Shown here in pieces: positions 8,860-16,845 of a stretch of DNA of 46,752 nucleotides. This DNA comes from Ornithinibacillus scapharcae TW25. Lineage in GTDB: Bacteria; Bacillota; Bacilli; Bacillales; Amphibacillaceae. The stretch covers positions 1-46,752 of the forward strand of contig NZ_AEWH01000064.1 in NCBI RefSeq assembly GCF_000190475.1, read 5' to 3'. A model generated the notes under the pieces. That model saw only the letters and a program-made list of their open reading frames with translations, was not told where the DNA came from and did not search any database. Made by a program: the position numbers and the translations under genes. Numbering within the stretch: position 1 is the stretch's first letter; each line of letters starts with the position of its first letter.

Positions 8860-9567
8860 TTAACATCTTACATATTTCCGTTTAAATCCTAATCTTCCTT
8901 TATCTAGATCTTTTTGAATACTTTCATAAGCGTTTAATAGACTGCTCTTTTTATTCTCACGCTTAACCTCTACTATTCCAATCTCTTGTGCTATCTCTAA
9001 CGCCTTTTCACTTAGTGGCTTAAAGGAAATCCCTACTGTATATAGAAAATTGTTCATTGCAGATTTTGTTCTTTCTGGGGAATCATGTATCTCATTTTTT
9101 ACAACTTCAAGCATACTGGCGATCTTACTTTCTGAGAATTCAAGATCAGGTCGATTCCCTAATAGCCAACAGTAACAACTCCAACCACCTGACGTTCTTA
9201 ACTCCTGACCGCTTGCAATCCATTTGTCGGCAACGTTTTGCGCGATATCTGACTCCGATAATGTCACCGCTACCACATAATCCGATAACATATAAAAATA
9301 TGCAGCATCCATCCAAGCATCATAATCAGTCTCTGTCATAGCATTTGGGTCTGCAATAATACCAGCAAAATACATGGCATCATAGTTCCCTGTAGCATAA
9401 AGCTCCTCCGCTAATGCTTGATTTACCTTTATTTTCTTGGCGATTGGTTTCATTGCACCTGTAGCCACACCAAACAGTGGCTCACGAGCACCATTGGAAA
9501 TGTATATCTTCTTCGTACGTTCCTTACCTAATGCTTCAAGCTCCTGCATGACTGTTTCAAAATCCAT
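8860..9567 (-). CDS. DNA alkylation repair (AlkD/HEAT-like) family protein
   Basis: This 235-residue all-helical protein matches the AlkD-like family: the opening EALGKERTKKIYISNGAREPLFGVATGAMKPIAKKI, a central GGWSCYCWLLGNRPD and the SAMNNFLYTVGISFKPLSEKA block. AlkD relatives are HEAT-repeat DNA glycosylases for bulky alkylated bases; many Firmicute relatives of this subtype are uncharacterised, so the activity is not certain. I take the ATG at 9565-9567 (MDFETV) as start because AGAGGAAGG lies seven bases before it; the frame opens nine codons earlier without a site. It is a single-gene unit. Confidence 0.75.
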   Translation of the reverse strand: MDFETVMQELEALGKERTKKIYISNGAREPLFGVATGAMKPIAKKIKVNQALAEELYATGNYDAMYFAGIIADPNAMTETDYDAWMDAAYFYMLSDYVVAVTLSESDIAQNVADKWIASGQELRTSGGWSCYCWLLGNRPDLEFSESKIASMLEVVKNEIHDSPERTKSAMNNFLYTVGISFKPLSEKALEIAQEIGIVEVKRENKKSSLLNAYESIQKDLDKGRLGFKRKYVRC

Positions 9568-9694
9568 CTTTGAACCTTCCTCTCTAAATATCACTATGTG
9601 CTAGGAATATCGAAATCAATAAATGTTCGTTTTACGGTTTGACACACTTCCATTTTACCATAATCTATTCGCAAAAATGATGCCATACATAAGT

Positions 9695-9756
9695 ATATAT
9701 CCATATAAAAAACGCTAGATCATACAATATGATTAGCGCTTTTTATGGATATATCC
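9695..9756. terminator. Long, nearly symmetric terminator hairpin
   Basis: CGCTA..ATCAT pairs with ATGAT..TAGCG with one bulged base, and the symmetry continues outward through A5/T5 tracts into ATATATCC/GGATATAT, about 25 bp per arm. The oligo-T tracts flank both sides, so it can work in either direction; it lies downstream of the LLM oxidoreductase gene. Confidence 0.75.
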
Positions 9757-9803
9757 TTTGGGGTACAGAGTAGTAAAATATAGCCCATATTTGTTATTTA
9801 GAA

Positions 9804-10778
9804 TTACGATTTCTTCACTTCGTGTGATAATAGTTTATAAGACATATTTCTTGCTTCATAGGACGTCGTATTCGTTAAAATCATGAATTCTTCAACCTCA
9901 TGTATGCGTTGCAGTTCTAGTAATTTCTCCTTGACCGCTGTAGGACTCCCAATAATCATCTTACTTCGTATATCATGGAATTCGTTCAACTCTTCTCCTG
10001 AAGGCTCATGATGAAAAGCTGTGTTATTGGAACTATTTCTTTTTCTCCATAAAAAACTATCTAGTGCTATTCTTTCCGCTTCATCCGTTGATTCAGCACA
10101 TATCACATTCACCGCAAAAATAATTTTAGGCTCTTTCTTTGGGTGTTTCGTGCCAATTAATCTTTTATATGTAGAAAGAATTGGTGTAGCATCTTGATCA
10201 CTCATAAAATGCCCAAACGCATAATTCAATCCTTTTTCAGCGGCAAGAATCGCACTTTTTTCACTAGTGCCGAGCAACCATGGAACAGGACTAATATCCG
10301 GCACTGGTACAGGGTTTATTTTTGCGTACATATTCTCTTCCTCAAAATCTCGATTTAAGAAATTGGTCAATTCATCCAACAATTCTGGAAACCTTCGTAC
10401 GTTCTCTAAAAAATTTCCTGATAAAGCCATGGATACCTCTGCTGAACCCCCTGGGGAGCGTCCCAGTCCTAAGTCAATTCTATCCGGAAATATAGTCGCC
10501 AAAAGATTGAAGGTTTCTGCAATTTTAAAAGGTTTGTAGTGTGGTAAGAGAATAGCACCTGCACCAATACGTATCTGGCTTGTGCTTTTTCCAATCATTC
10601 CTAACATAATTTCTGGAGCAGGACAAGCTAAGCCATCTAAATCATGATGCTCTGCGATCCAATATCGATAATATCCAAGCTCTTCCCCTAATTCAGCCAG
10701 GTTGATGGATTCTAACAATGCTTCTTGGTGTGTTTTCCCTACTGCAATAGGGGACTGGTCTAATATACTTAATTTCAA
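9804..10778 (-). CDS. LLM class flavin-dependent oxidoreductase (luciferase-like)
   Basis: This 324-residue protein belongs to the bacterial luciferase-like superfamily that uses FMNH2, of the short-chain MsnO8-like group (opening MKLSILDQSPIAVGKT, then YRYWIAEHHD, APEIMLGMIGKST, IRIGAGAILLPHYKPFKIAE and DRIDLGLGRSPGG). The substrate cannot be deduced. The start is TTG at 10776-10778, preceded by GAGGTG. It begins 22 bases after the DUF1836 gene on the same strand, so the two are probably co-transcribed. Confidence 0.85.
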   Translation of the reverse strand: MKLSILDQSPIAVGKTHQEALLESINLAELGEELGYYRYWIAEHHDLDGLACPAPEIMLGMIGKSTSQIRIGAGAILLPHYKPFKIAETFNLLATIFPDRIDLGLGRSPGGSAEVSMALSGNFLENVRRFPELLDELTNFLNRDFEEENMYAKINPVPVPDISPVPWLLGTSEKSAILAAEKGLNYAFGHFMSDQDATPILSTYKRLIGTKHPKKEPKIIFAVNVICAESTDEAERIALDSFLWRKRNSSNNTAFHHEPSGEELNEFHDIRSKMIIGSPTAVKEKLLELQRIHEVEEFMILTNTTSYEARNMSYKLLSHEVKKS

Positions 10779-10800
10779 ATAATCACCTCGTTTATCAGTG

Positions 10801-11376
10801 TTACTCTCCCTCGCTACTCATCTCGTCTACTAATTTTTCTGCTAATCTTCGGTAGAAATTACTCATATTGACTAAGGAAGAAATGAGCAATAGTTGTTCA
10901 AGATAATTTGAATCTTCGTCTTTAAGCTTTGTGACCTCTTGTATTACTTCTTCCTTACCTAATTTAATGTCACTTGTAAAACGTTCTACCTGATTTTCCG
11001 TTAATCTAACATAACTTTGATAGAATTTTTCTAAATCTAGATCTTCCTTAACGATTTTCTCATTCAACTTTTCCAATGTCATTTTAATATCCTGAATGGA
11101 TAGTGCACCTTTGAGCTGATATATCAAGCTTATCAAGATTATGTGCTTTTTGGAGTATTTTTTATTTTCGATAGGAAAGAATAATTTTCCTTTTGCATAG
11201 TTATTAATCATTGTTTTGGTTAATACTTTGTCTTCTTCTTTTCGCTTTGTTTTCTCTAAATTACTTTCAAAAATTTGGATGACCTGATCCATATACAAAT
11301 CTAAATTTGGTAGTTCTTCTAATTGTAAATGATTTTTTAAATGTAGGCTTTCTACTAGTTTCTCTATATTTTTCAT
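10801..11376 (-). CDS. DUF1836 protein, putative HTH regulator
   Basis: This 191-residue soluble protein carries the DUF1836 region: LPNLDLYMDQVIQIFESNL, VLTKTMINNYAKGKLFFPIENKKYSKKHIILISLIYQLKG, which looks like a MerR-style helix-turn-helix. The ATG at 11376 has GAGGG seven bases upstream. It is divergent from a TrhA/hemolysin III gene and heads an operon with the LLM oxidoreductase. A role as local regulator of the divergent gene is inferred from position and from dyads in the shared intergenic region; no DNA target is known for the family. Confidence 0.75.
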   Translation of the reverse strand: MKNIEKLVESLHLKNHLQLEELPNLDLYMDQVIQIFESNLEKTKRKEEDKVLTKTMINNYAKGKLFFPIENKKYSKKHIILISLIYQLKGALSIQDIKMTLEKLNEKIVKEDLDLEKFYQSYVRLTENQVERFTSDIKLGKEEVIQEVTKLKDEDSNYLEQLLLISSLVNMSNFYRRLAEKLVDEMSSEGE

Positions 11377-11408
11377 GTCAATACCCTCAATTAGTTTTTC
11401 TACTATTA

Positions 11409-11434
11409 TACGTTATTTATATCAAATAAGTAAA
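11409..11434 (-). promoter_or_regulatory. Promoter of the DUF1836 gene
   Basis: On the minus strand TTTACT, an 18-bp spacer and TATAAT precede the gene. It is placed back to back with the TrhA promoter. Confidence 0.5.
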
Positions 11435-11436
11435 TG

Positions 11437-11465
11437 TTGACTAGATGACAATATGCTAGTATTAT
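11437..11465 (+). promoter_or_regulatory. Sigma-A promoter of the TrhA gene
   Basis: TTGACT (11437-11442), a 17-bp spacer and TATTAT (11460-11465) form a near-consensus promoter. Confidence 0.75.
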
Positions 11466-11469
11466 TATA

Positions 11470-11488
11470 TGTAGTTATCAAAACTACA
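11470..11488. promoter_or_regulatory. Operator-like dyad at the TrhA start site
   Basis: TGTAGTT-N5-AACTACA is a perfect 7-bp dyad covering the expected transcription start. A second short dyad, ACTAG...CTAGT, lies inside the promoter spacer. A repressor site, possibly for the divergent DUF1836 protein, is inferred. Confidence 0.4.
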
Positions 11489-11505
11489 TGTTGAGGAGTG
11501 AGTAT

Positions 11506-12153
11506 ATGAACACCTATATTCGAGAACCAATCAATGGATTCACCCATTTGTTTGGAGCTATCTTGTCCTTTGTTGGTCTATTAGCTCTAGTAATTAAAGC
11601 ATCTACAGACTATGGTTCTGCATTAGTAATTACCGCTGTCATTATTTTTGGGGTTAGCTTAATTCTGTTATATTCTGCATCAGCTACCTATCATATGGTT
11701 GTTGCAAGGGATCATATTATTGCATTCTTAAGAAAAATAGACCATTCCATGATTTTTGTTCTTATTGCAGGAACTTATACACCAATCTGTTTAATTAGTC
11801 TACAAGGCACTTTAGGTTGGACGCTTTTCATCGTTATTAATGGTTTAGCGTTACTAGGCGTATTATATAAATTAATTTGGTTTAAGGCACCTAGGTGGTT
11901 ATCTACCGCTTTATACGTGCTAATGGGTTGGATTATTATTTTCTTTAGTTCTTCACTAGTAGACGTCTTAACCTGGAATGGCATGATACTCTTAATATCG
12001 GGAGGTTTAGCCTACACCATAGGAGCTATCATTTATTGGTTAAAGCCTAAATTTCTAGAATTTAAACATATGGGGTTTCATGAAATCTTTCATATTTTTA
12101 TCCTAGTTGGCAGTTTAGCTCACTTTTACTGTATATATAACTTTGTTTTATAG
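11506..12153 (+). CDS. trhA: TrhA / hemolysin III family membrane protein (PAQR)
   Basis: This 215-residue protein has seven predicted membrane segments and the PAQR hallmarks: EPINGFTHLFGAI, a SATYH motif, RKIDHSMIFVLIAGTYTP, and a C-terminal H-E-I-F-H-I-F-I-L-V-G-S-L-A-H block with the conserved metal-binding histidines. The start is ATG 11506 with GAGGAG seven to eight bases upstream; the frame opens six codons earlier at an ATG without a site. B. subtilis relatives influence membrane energetics and fluidity, and hemolysis is not established for most members. It is single, divergent from the DUF1836 gene. Confidence 0.88.
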   Translation: MNTYIREPINGFTHLFGAILSFVGLLALVIKASTDYGSALVITAVIIFGVSLILLYSASATYHMVVARDHIIAFLRKIDHSMIFVLIAGTYTPICLISLQGTLGWTLFIVINGLALLGVLYKLIWFKAPRWLSTALYVLMGWIIIFFSSSLVDVLTWNGMILLISGGLAYTIGAIIYWLKPKFLEFKHMGFHEIFHIFILVGSLAHFYCIYNFVL

Positions 12154-12186
12154 ATTCCTAAAATGATTCTATCCTATATATTTATC

Positions 12187-12212
12187 AAACGAGTGTGATT
12201 TTTCACTCGTTT
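12187..12212 (+). terminator. Terminator of the TrhA gene
   Basis: AAACGAGTG pairs with CACTCGTTT and is followed by further T residues. Confidence 0.9.
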
Positions 12213-12217
12213 TTTTA

Positions 12218-12233
12218 TTGGCTTCGAAGCCAA
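12218..12233. repeat. Perfect 16-bp palindrome
   Basis: TTGGCTTCGAAGCCAA is fully self-complementary. It lies between the TrhA terminator and the sugar-transporter promoter region. It could be an operator or part of a second hairpin; there is no T-run after it. Confidence 0.4.
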
Positions 12234-12254
12234 AATTTGTTTCTAGATTATAAT

Positions 12255-12301
12255 TTGTAATCCTTTACAATACAATTAAATAGGGCATTTGCTTGTATAA
12301 T
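12255..12301 (+). promoter_or_regulatory. Putative promoter region and dyad of the sugar ABC operon
   Basis: A dyad TTGTAA-TCCT-TTACAA (12255-12270) precedes a TATAAT box (12296-12301) with a poor -35. A dyad just upstream of a weak promoter suggests regulated expression; the regulator is not encoded next to it. Confidence 0.4.
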
Positions 12302-12331
12302 GTCTAAAAAATAATAAAGGGGGATAACCGA

Positions 12332-13609
12332 ATGAAATTCCTAAAGTCTTTATTCTTTATGGTAATACTCTTCTCTGCACTGATGTTAACTGCTTGTTCT
12401 GATAATGGTGATAATACACAGAAAACAGATAATAATGATAATAAGAGTGGAGAGGACATGAAAACAACTGATGAGAAAGTTACCATTAAGTTCGGTGCAC
12501 AGAATGACAATACACCAGCTACACAGGCACTTATAGATGCGTTTAATGAAAGTCAAGACCAGTATGTAGTGGAATGGGATCCTTTAACAAATGATTCTGC
12601 TCAAATGCATGACCAACTTTTAAATTCGCTAAATAGCGGATCTAGTGAGTATGATGTATTATCACTTGATGTTGTATGGGCAGGAGAATTTGCAGGTGCT
12701 GGTTTCTTAGAACCTATTGATTTGTTTATGAATGAATCTGGTCTTAGTAAAGATCAATTCAATGCGGGTTCCATGGCATCTGGAAATTATACAGGTAAAC
12801 AATTCACACTTCCTTTTTTCCCAGATTTAGGATTACTCTATTACCGCAACGATATTGTAAGCGAAGAAGATGCTGCTAAACTGGATAGTGGCGATTATAC
12901 CTATGATGATTTATATGCTATGGCGGAAAAATATACCGGTGAAGCCGAAACCAAATATGGTTTCCTCTATCAGTCGAAGCAATATGAGGGGTTAACGGTA
13001 AACGTTACAGAATTTACAAACGCGTTTTCTGATGTTCAAACGGGGTTAGAAACCATGTATAAGTTCACCACTGCAGATTTTTCACCTAAAGATCTCCTCA
13101 ATTATACAGAAGCCGAAGCACATACAAACTTCGAGCAGGGAAATGCTGTGTTTGAACGGAACTGGCCATACCAATTTGGACGTATTAAAGGTCAAGAGGA
13201 CGGCGTGACAGTTAGTTTGGAACAAGTGGGTATCGCCCCATTACCTAATGGAGGATCCGTTGGCGGTTGGTTACTTGGGATAAATAAAAACTCGGAAAAT
13301 ATAGAAGGAGCATGGACATTTATTGAATTTGCGGCAGGAGAACAAGGGCAAAAAATTATGACAACAGAAGGCGGTTATCTTCCAGGCTTCAATGCCTTAT
13401 TAGAAGATGAAGAGGTCATTGCAGGAAATGAGATGCTCTCTTACCCAGGTTTCCAACAAGCACTTGCAAATACATTAGCCCGACCAGTATCACCAGACTA
13501 TAATGCCGTATCGAACACCATTCAAGTAGAAGCACATAAATATTTAAGCTCCGGAGAAGGATTAGATACAGCTGCAACGACCATTGAACAAGCAGCTAAA
13601 TCAGAATAA
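12332..13609 (+). CDS. Sugar ABC transporter substrate-binding lipoprotein
   Basis: This 425-residue lipoprotein captures a sugar outside the cell for the adjacent permeases. The signal peptide ends in the lipobox LTAC with the acylated Cys at residue 22, followed by an acidic Asn/Asp linker and a type-1 extracellular solute-binding fold. It contains SEYDVLSLDVVWAGEFAGAGFLEPI, TLPFFPDLGLLYYRNDIV and GGWLLGINKNSENIEGAWTFIEF, most like trehalose/maltose-type binding proteins (ThuE/MalE group). The ATG follows AAAGGGGG. The exact sugar is not deducible. A long intercistronic hairpin separates it from the permease genes. Confidence 0.88.
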   Translation: MKFLKSLFFMVILFSALMLTACSDNGDNTQKTDNNDNKSGEDMKTTDEKVTIKFGAQNDNTPATQALIDAFNESQDQYVVEWDPLTNDSAQMHDQLLNSLNSGSSEYDVLSLDVVWAGEFAGAGFLEPIDLFMNESGLSKDQFNAGSMASGNYTGKQFTLPFFPDLGLLYYRNDIVSEEDAAKLDSGDYTYDDLYAMAEKYTGEAETKYGFLYQSKQYEGLTVNVTEFTNAFSDVQTGLETMYKFTTADFSPKDLLNYTEAEAHTNFEQGNAVFERNWPYQFGRIKGQEDGVTVSLEQVGIAPLPNGGSVGGWLLGINKNSENIEGAWTFIEFAAGEQGQKIMTTEGGYLPGFNALLEDEEVIAGNEMLSYPGFQQALANTLARPVSPDYNAVSNTIQVEAHKYLSSGEGLDTAATTIEQAAKSE

Positions 13610-13624
13610 GTTCTATTAAACGAA

Positions 13625-13658
13625 GAAACTCCTTATGACCAGGTACATAAGGAGTTTC
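13625..13658 (+). terminator. Intercistronic hairpin between binding protein and permease genes
   Basis: GAAACTCCTTATG pairs perfectly with CATAAGGAGTTTC (13 bp, 8-nt loop) but no clear U-run follows. Such hairpins often stabilise the upstream mRNA or partly terminate, giving more binding protein than permease. Confidence 0.55.
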
Positions 13659-13691
13659 ATATAGATATTTGTTCCAATGAGAGGTGAAAGA

Positions 13692-14909
13692 ATGAAACAT
13701 AAATTGGGAGTTAGTGGTTGGTGTTACCTACTTCCTACATTGATCCTTATCGCTGTTTTCTCTTTATGGCCAGTCATTCAGTCCATCACCTATACGTTTT
13801 TTGATTACAAACTCAACGATCCACAGAAATCTGGTCTATACCTAAACGAGAGGTTTAATGTTGATTTATTCCATGAGACTGCTATATATATCGAGTTATT
13901 TTTGACAGAAGACATGCAAAATATTACAGAAAATGACGACAAGACAAAAGCTAACACTATTCTAAACCAAATAAAAGATGCCGCTAAACCTTACGTCAAT
14001 CAAAAAGGTGTTATCAAGATTACGAAAGAAGAACGTTCAAACATTACCGATCTATATCAAAATACGAAACTACTACTAGCGGAACTTTCTACTAAATATA
14101 CCCTCACACATCAAGATAGTTTACCTCTATTAGTAGAGGATTTTAATAGAAGTATTATCCCCTCTAATTTCATTGGATTACAAGCATACCAAAAAGCTTT
14201 CGGTGACAAATATATTCATACAGCATTATGGAATACGATTCTATTTACGGTGGTATCTGTTGCCATCGAGCTAGTTCTCGGTTTAGGGCTTGCACTAATC
14301 CTAAATAAAGCAATGCTTGGTCAAGGACTAATTAGGACTACTTCGTTAATCCCTTGGGCAATCCCAACGGCTGTTGCAGCATTAATGTGGAGTTACTTAT
14401 ATGATGGATCGAGTGGAATTATAGCACACTTTTTTGAGAACTTAGGATTGATCAGCCAATCCCAGGATTTATTACTTAGTCAAGGTGGAGCAATGGTCTC
14501 TACAATACTTGCTGATGTCTGGAAAACAACTCCCTATATGGCATTACTTTTACTAGCTGGTCTACAAAATATACCAAAATCGCTCTATGAAGCAGCATCG
14601 ATCGATGGAGCCTCTAAGGTCAAAGGTTTCTTTACGATAACCTTGCCATTATTAAAGTCTTCCATTCTAGTTGCCCTTCTATTTCGTACCCTTGACGCTT
14701 TCCGTGTATTTGATTTAATTTTCGTTCTTACTGGTGGTGGTCCAGGTGGGGCAACAGAAACCATGTCTATCTATGCCTACAAGACCATGTTCGGTCAAAC
14801 AAATTTTGGTTATGGTTCTGTAGTCGTCATGATTATGTTCCTTTGTGTAGCTATAATTTCCATCATATTTGTAAGATTACTTGGCACCAATCTTCTTGAC
14901 CGAGATTAA
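13692..14909 (+). CDS. Sugar ABC transporter permease (MalF-like) with large extracytoplasmic insert
   Basis: First membrane subunit of the importer. The 405-residue protein has a first membrane segment (about 10-30), then a hydrophilic, helix-rich insert of about 120 residues, then the usual five membrane segments with the ATPase-contacting EAA loop (YEAASIDGASKVKGFFTITLPLL). Typical permeases of this class are about 290-310 residues; the extra length is the insert, in the position of the MalF/MdxF periplasmic loop but unlike it as far as I can see. The start is the ATG at 13692 with GAGAGGTG before it; the frame opens five codons earlier. Ends 12 bases before the second permease. Confidence 0.88.
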   Translation: MKHKLGVSGWCYLLPTLILIAVFSLWPVIQSITYTFFDYKLNDPQKSGLYLNERFNVDLFHETAIYIELFLTEDMQNITENDDKTKANTILNQIKDAAKPYVNQKGVIKITKEERSNITDLYQNTKLLLAELSTKYTLTHQDSLPLLVEDFNRSIIPSNFIGLQAYQKAFGDKYIHTALWNTILFTVVSVAIELVLGLGLALILNKAMLGQGLIRTTSLIPWAIPTAVAALMWSYLYDGSSGIIAHFFENLGLISQSQDLLLSQGGAMVSTILADVWKTTPYMALLLLAGLQNIPKSLYEAASIDGASKVKGFFTITLPLLKSSILVALLFRTLDAFRVFDLIFVLTGGGPGGATETMSIYAYKTMFGQTNFGYGSVVVMIMFLCVAIISIIFVRLLGTNLLDRD

Positions 14910-14921
14910 GGAGGGAAGTTT

Positions 14922-15755
14922 ATGAAAACATCAAAAAGAAAGCTAGTTTTATTGTTCAGTATTGTTGTAACGGGTTACTTGTTTATTATGATATTTCCTT
15001 TTCTATGGATATTCATCACTTCCTTTAAATCAAGCGGTGAAATATTTGGTGCTGGGGCTTTTCGCTTTATTCCAGAAGAACCAACATGGAAGAACTACAC
15101 AACGATTCTATTTGAAAAGGAAATATGGAAGGCAATAATGAATAGTTTTATAGTTGCACTATCCACGACTATTTATGTCATTTTTGTCGCATCCCTTTGT
15201 GCGTATGCCATATCTCGCTTTCACTTTAAAGGTAAAAGTATTTTATTGGGGTTGATACTTGCTGTCTCTATGTTTCCTCAAATGATTATTACTGGGCCAG
15301 TCTATAACTTATTTTATGATTTAGGTTGGTTAAACAGTTATTTTGTAATCCTTCCCTATTCGACTATTACATTACCAATGGGAGTCTGGATATTAGTAAC
15401 ACATTTTAATAAAATTCCATTAGCCTTAGAGGAATCAGCAACGATTGATGGCGCAACTAGGATACAAACGTTAACCAAAATTATTATTCCATTAGCTGCT
15501 CCAGGTGTTTTTACAACAGCAATCATTACTTTTATTGCAGCCTGGAATGAGTTTTTGTTGACTATAACATTAAATACGGAGCCGAATTACCATACTGTAC
15601 CTGTCGCAATCTCATTCTTAAGGGATCAATTTTCAATTCTCTGGGGAGAGGTGGCAGCCGCTACAGCTATCGTAACGATTCCTACGTTAATCATTGTATT
15701 ACTCTTCCAAAGACAGATTGTTTCGGGGCTAACTTCTGGAGGAGTGAAAGAATGA
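14922..15755 (+). CDS. Sugar ABC transporter permease (MalG-like)
   Basis: Second membrane subunit of the importer: 277 residues, six membrane segments and the EAA motif EESATIDGATRIQTLTKIIIPLA. AAGGAGGGAAG directly precedes the ATG. No ATPase gene follows, so the system must borrow a shared ATPase such as an MsmX homologue encoded elsewhere, as is usual for Bacillaceae carbohydrate importers. No sugar-metabolising enzyme is adjacent, so the substrate remains open. Confidence 0.9.
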   Translation: MKTSKRKLVLLFSIVVTGYLFIMIFPFLWIFITSFKSSGEIFGAGAFRFIPEEPTWKNYTTILFEKEIWKAIMNSFIVALSTTIYVIFVASLCAYAISRFHFKGKSILLGLILAVSMFPQMIITGPVYNLFYDLGWLNSYFVILPYSTITLPMGVWILVTHFNKIPLALEESATIDGATRIQTLTKIIIPLAAPGVFTTAIITFIAAWNEFLLTITLNTEPNYHTVPVAISFLRDQFSILWGEVAAATAIVTIPTLIIVLLFQRQIVSGLTSGGVKE

Positions 15756-15853
15756 ATTGTTAGGATACTGGGACTGAATTTCATTCTATTAAAGTGGGGA
15801 TACCCACTTTTCTTTTACAATAATATTTTTATACTCAAAAAAGAAGAAAATGT

Positions 15854-16141
15854 TTAAATCCATTTCCTTCTTGAACTTCGCCTTGGATTATTTTGACTAC
15901 GAGAGTCAAATTCAACTACTTGATTCCTTTCTTTCTGCCTACGTCTATCCTTTTCCAATAATGAATCTAGTTTTCGTACTGCCCTATCTAACTCATCTTC
16001 CGTAATATCTCCTCTAGCATAACTACTACATAAAATGCTATAAGCAATTGCTTTTGTCTCTATGTTCACTACAAGATCGACATCTGAATTTCCACTCTTA
16101 TCGATCAGGGTCTTTAATTTATTCTCTATTTTCCTTTCCAT
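15854..16141 (-). CDS. Small basic hypothetical protein, possibly spore-related
   Basis: This 95-residue protein is not recognised with confidence. It has a compact helical core (residues about 10-70, including VDLVVNIETKAIAYSILCSSYARGDI and an EDELDRAVRKLDSLL helix) and an Arg/Ser/Asn-rich basic tail. The phrase SGNSDVDLVVN recurs almost exactly as SGNSRVDLDIN in the neighbouring upstream gene, suggesting the two products share a short motif or interact. GGAGGAG precedes the ATG by nine bases. A spore-coat role is a guess from composition and pairing only. Confidence 0.55.
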   Translation of the reverse strand: MERKIENKLKTLIDKSGNSDVDLVVNIETKAIAYSILCSSYARGDITEDELDRAVRKLDSLLEKDRRRQKERNQVVEFDSRSQNNPRRSSRRKWI

Positions 16142-16261
16142 CTATATCTACTCCTCCATTCTTTATAGGACACATTCTTTCTTTCATGCAGATGAATAGG
16201 ATGTTATTCTCTTCATTCTGTTAAAAATAGAGGGACACGATTCGTATCCCTCTATAGAAAG

Positions 16262-16606
16262 TTAATCAAAGCGTTGGTCTTGATTTTGTCTTTGGTCCTG
16301 ATCTTGATCTGAATCTGCATCGGAATCAGAATCTGCTTCAGATCTAGAACGAACTTTTGCACGAGAATCACTATCTACATTGATATCAAGATCCACTCTC
16401 GAATTACCACTATCTACAACTTTAGCTCTTGCTACGTTTGTATTTTTATCTTTAACTCGTACATCATTTTCATTATCATTATCACTTCTTACATCAGACT
16501 CACTATTGGAATCACTTCGAGAATCGCTTCTAGAATCTGAATCACCTGAACCGGACTGTCCTCCATAAGCTCCGAAGACATTCGGATTTCTCCATACTTC
16601 ACTCAT
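16262..16606 (-). CDS. Low-complexity Ser/Asp/Asn-rich protein, possibly spore-related
   Basis: This 114-residue protein is built largely from Asp-Ser, Arg-Ser, Asn and Gln-Asp dipeptide runs, with a central segment (about residues 50-85) containing VARAKVVDSGNSRVDLDINVDSDSRAKVRSRSE. The composition suggests a disordered or self-associating protein. AAAGGAGGG precedes the ATG. It lies 120 bases upstream of the basic 95-residue protein on the same strand and shares the SGNSxVDL motif with it. Acidic and basic partners encoded side by side resemble coat or matrix protein pairs, but no function is established. Confidence 0.6.
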   Translation of the reverse strand: MSEVWRNPNVFGAYGGQSGSGDSDSRSDSRSDSNSESDVRSDNDNENDVRVKDKNTNVARAKVVDSGNSRVDLDINVDSDSRAKVRSRSEADSDSDADSDQDQDQRQNQDQRFD

Positions 16607-16797
16607 CGATATCCCTCCTTTTCTACTAGTCGTTATATTATATTCGTGTGATATAGTGATGATTAGATGAACGAACTAGAAAAAAATAGTCAAAGGTATA
16701 TTTTTATATCAACTCTACCCAAAATTAAATATAGATACCTACTTTTTTAGAGTGAAGATAGTGACAGTTGGATAACATTTCAAAGAAAGCCAAAATA

Positions 16798-16832
16798 AAA
16801 AGAGTACTCAAACGACCACGTTTGGGTACTCT
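16798..16832 (-). terminator. Terminator of the rhodanese-M42 peptidase pair
   Basis: A 14-bp stem with one G-U pair (AGAGTACTCAAACG with CGTTTGGGTACTCT) has a 4-nt loop and a TTTTTATTTT tail on the minus strand. Confidence 0.88.
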
Positions 16833-16845
16833 ACCATCAAATTAT

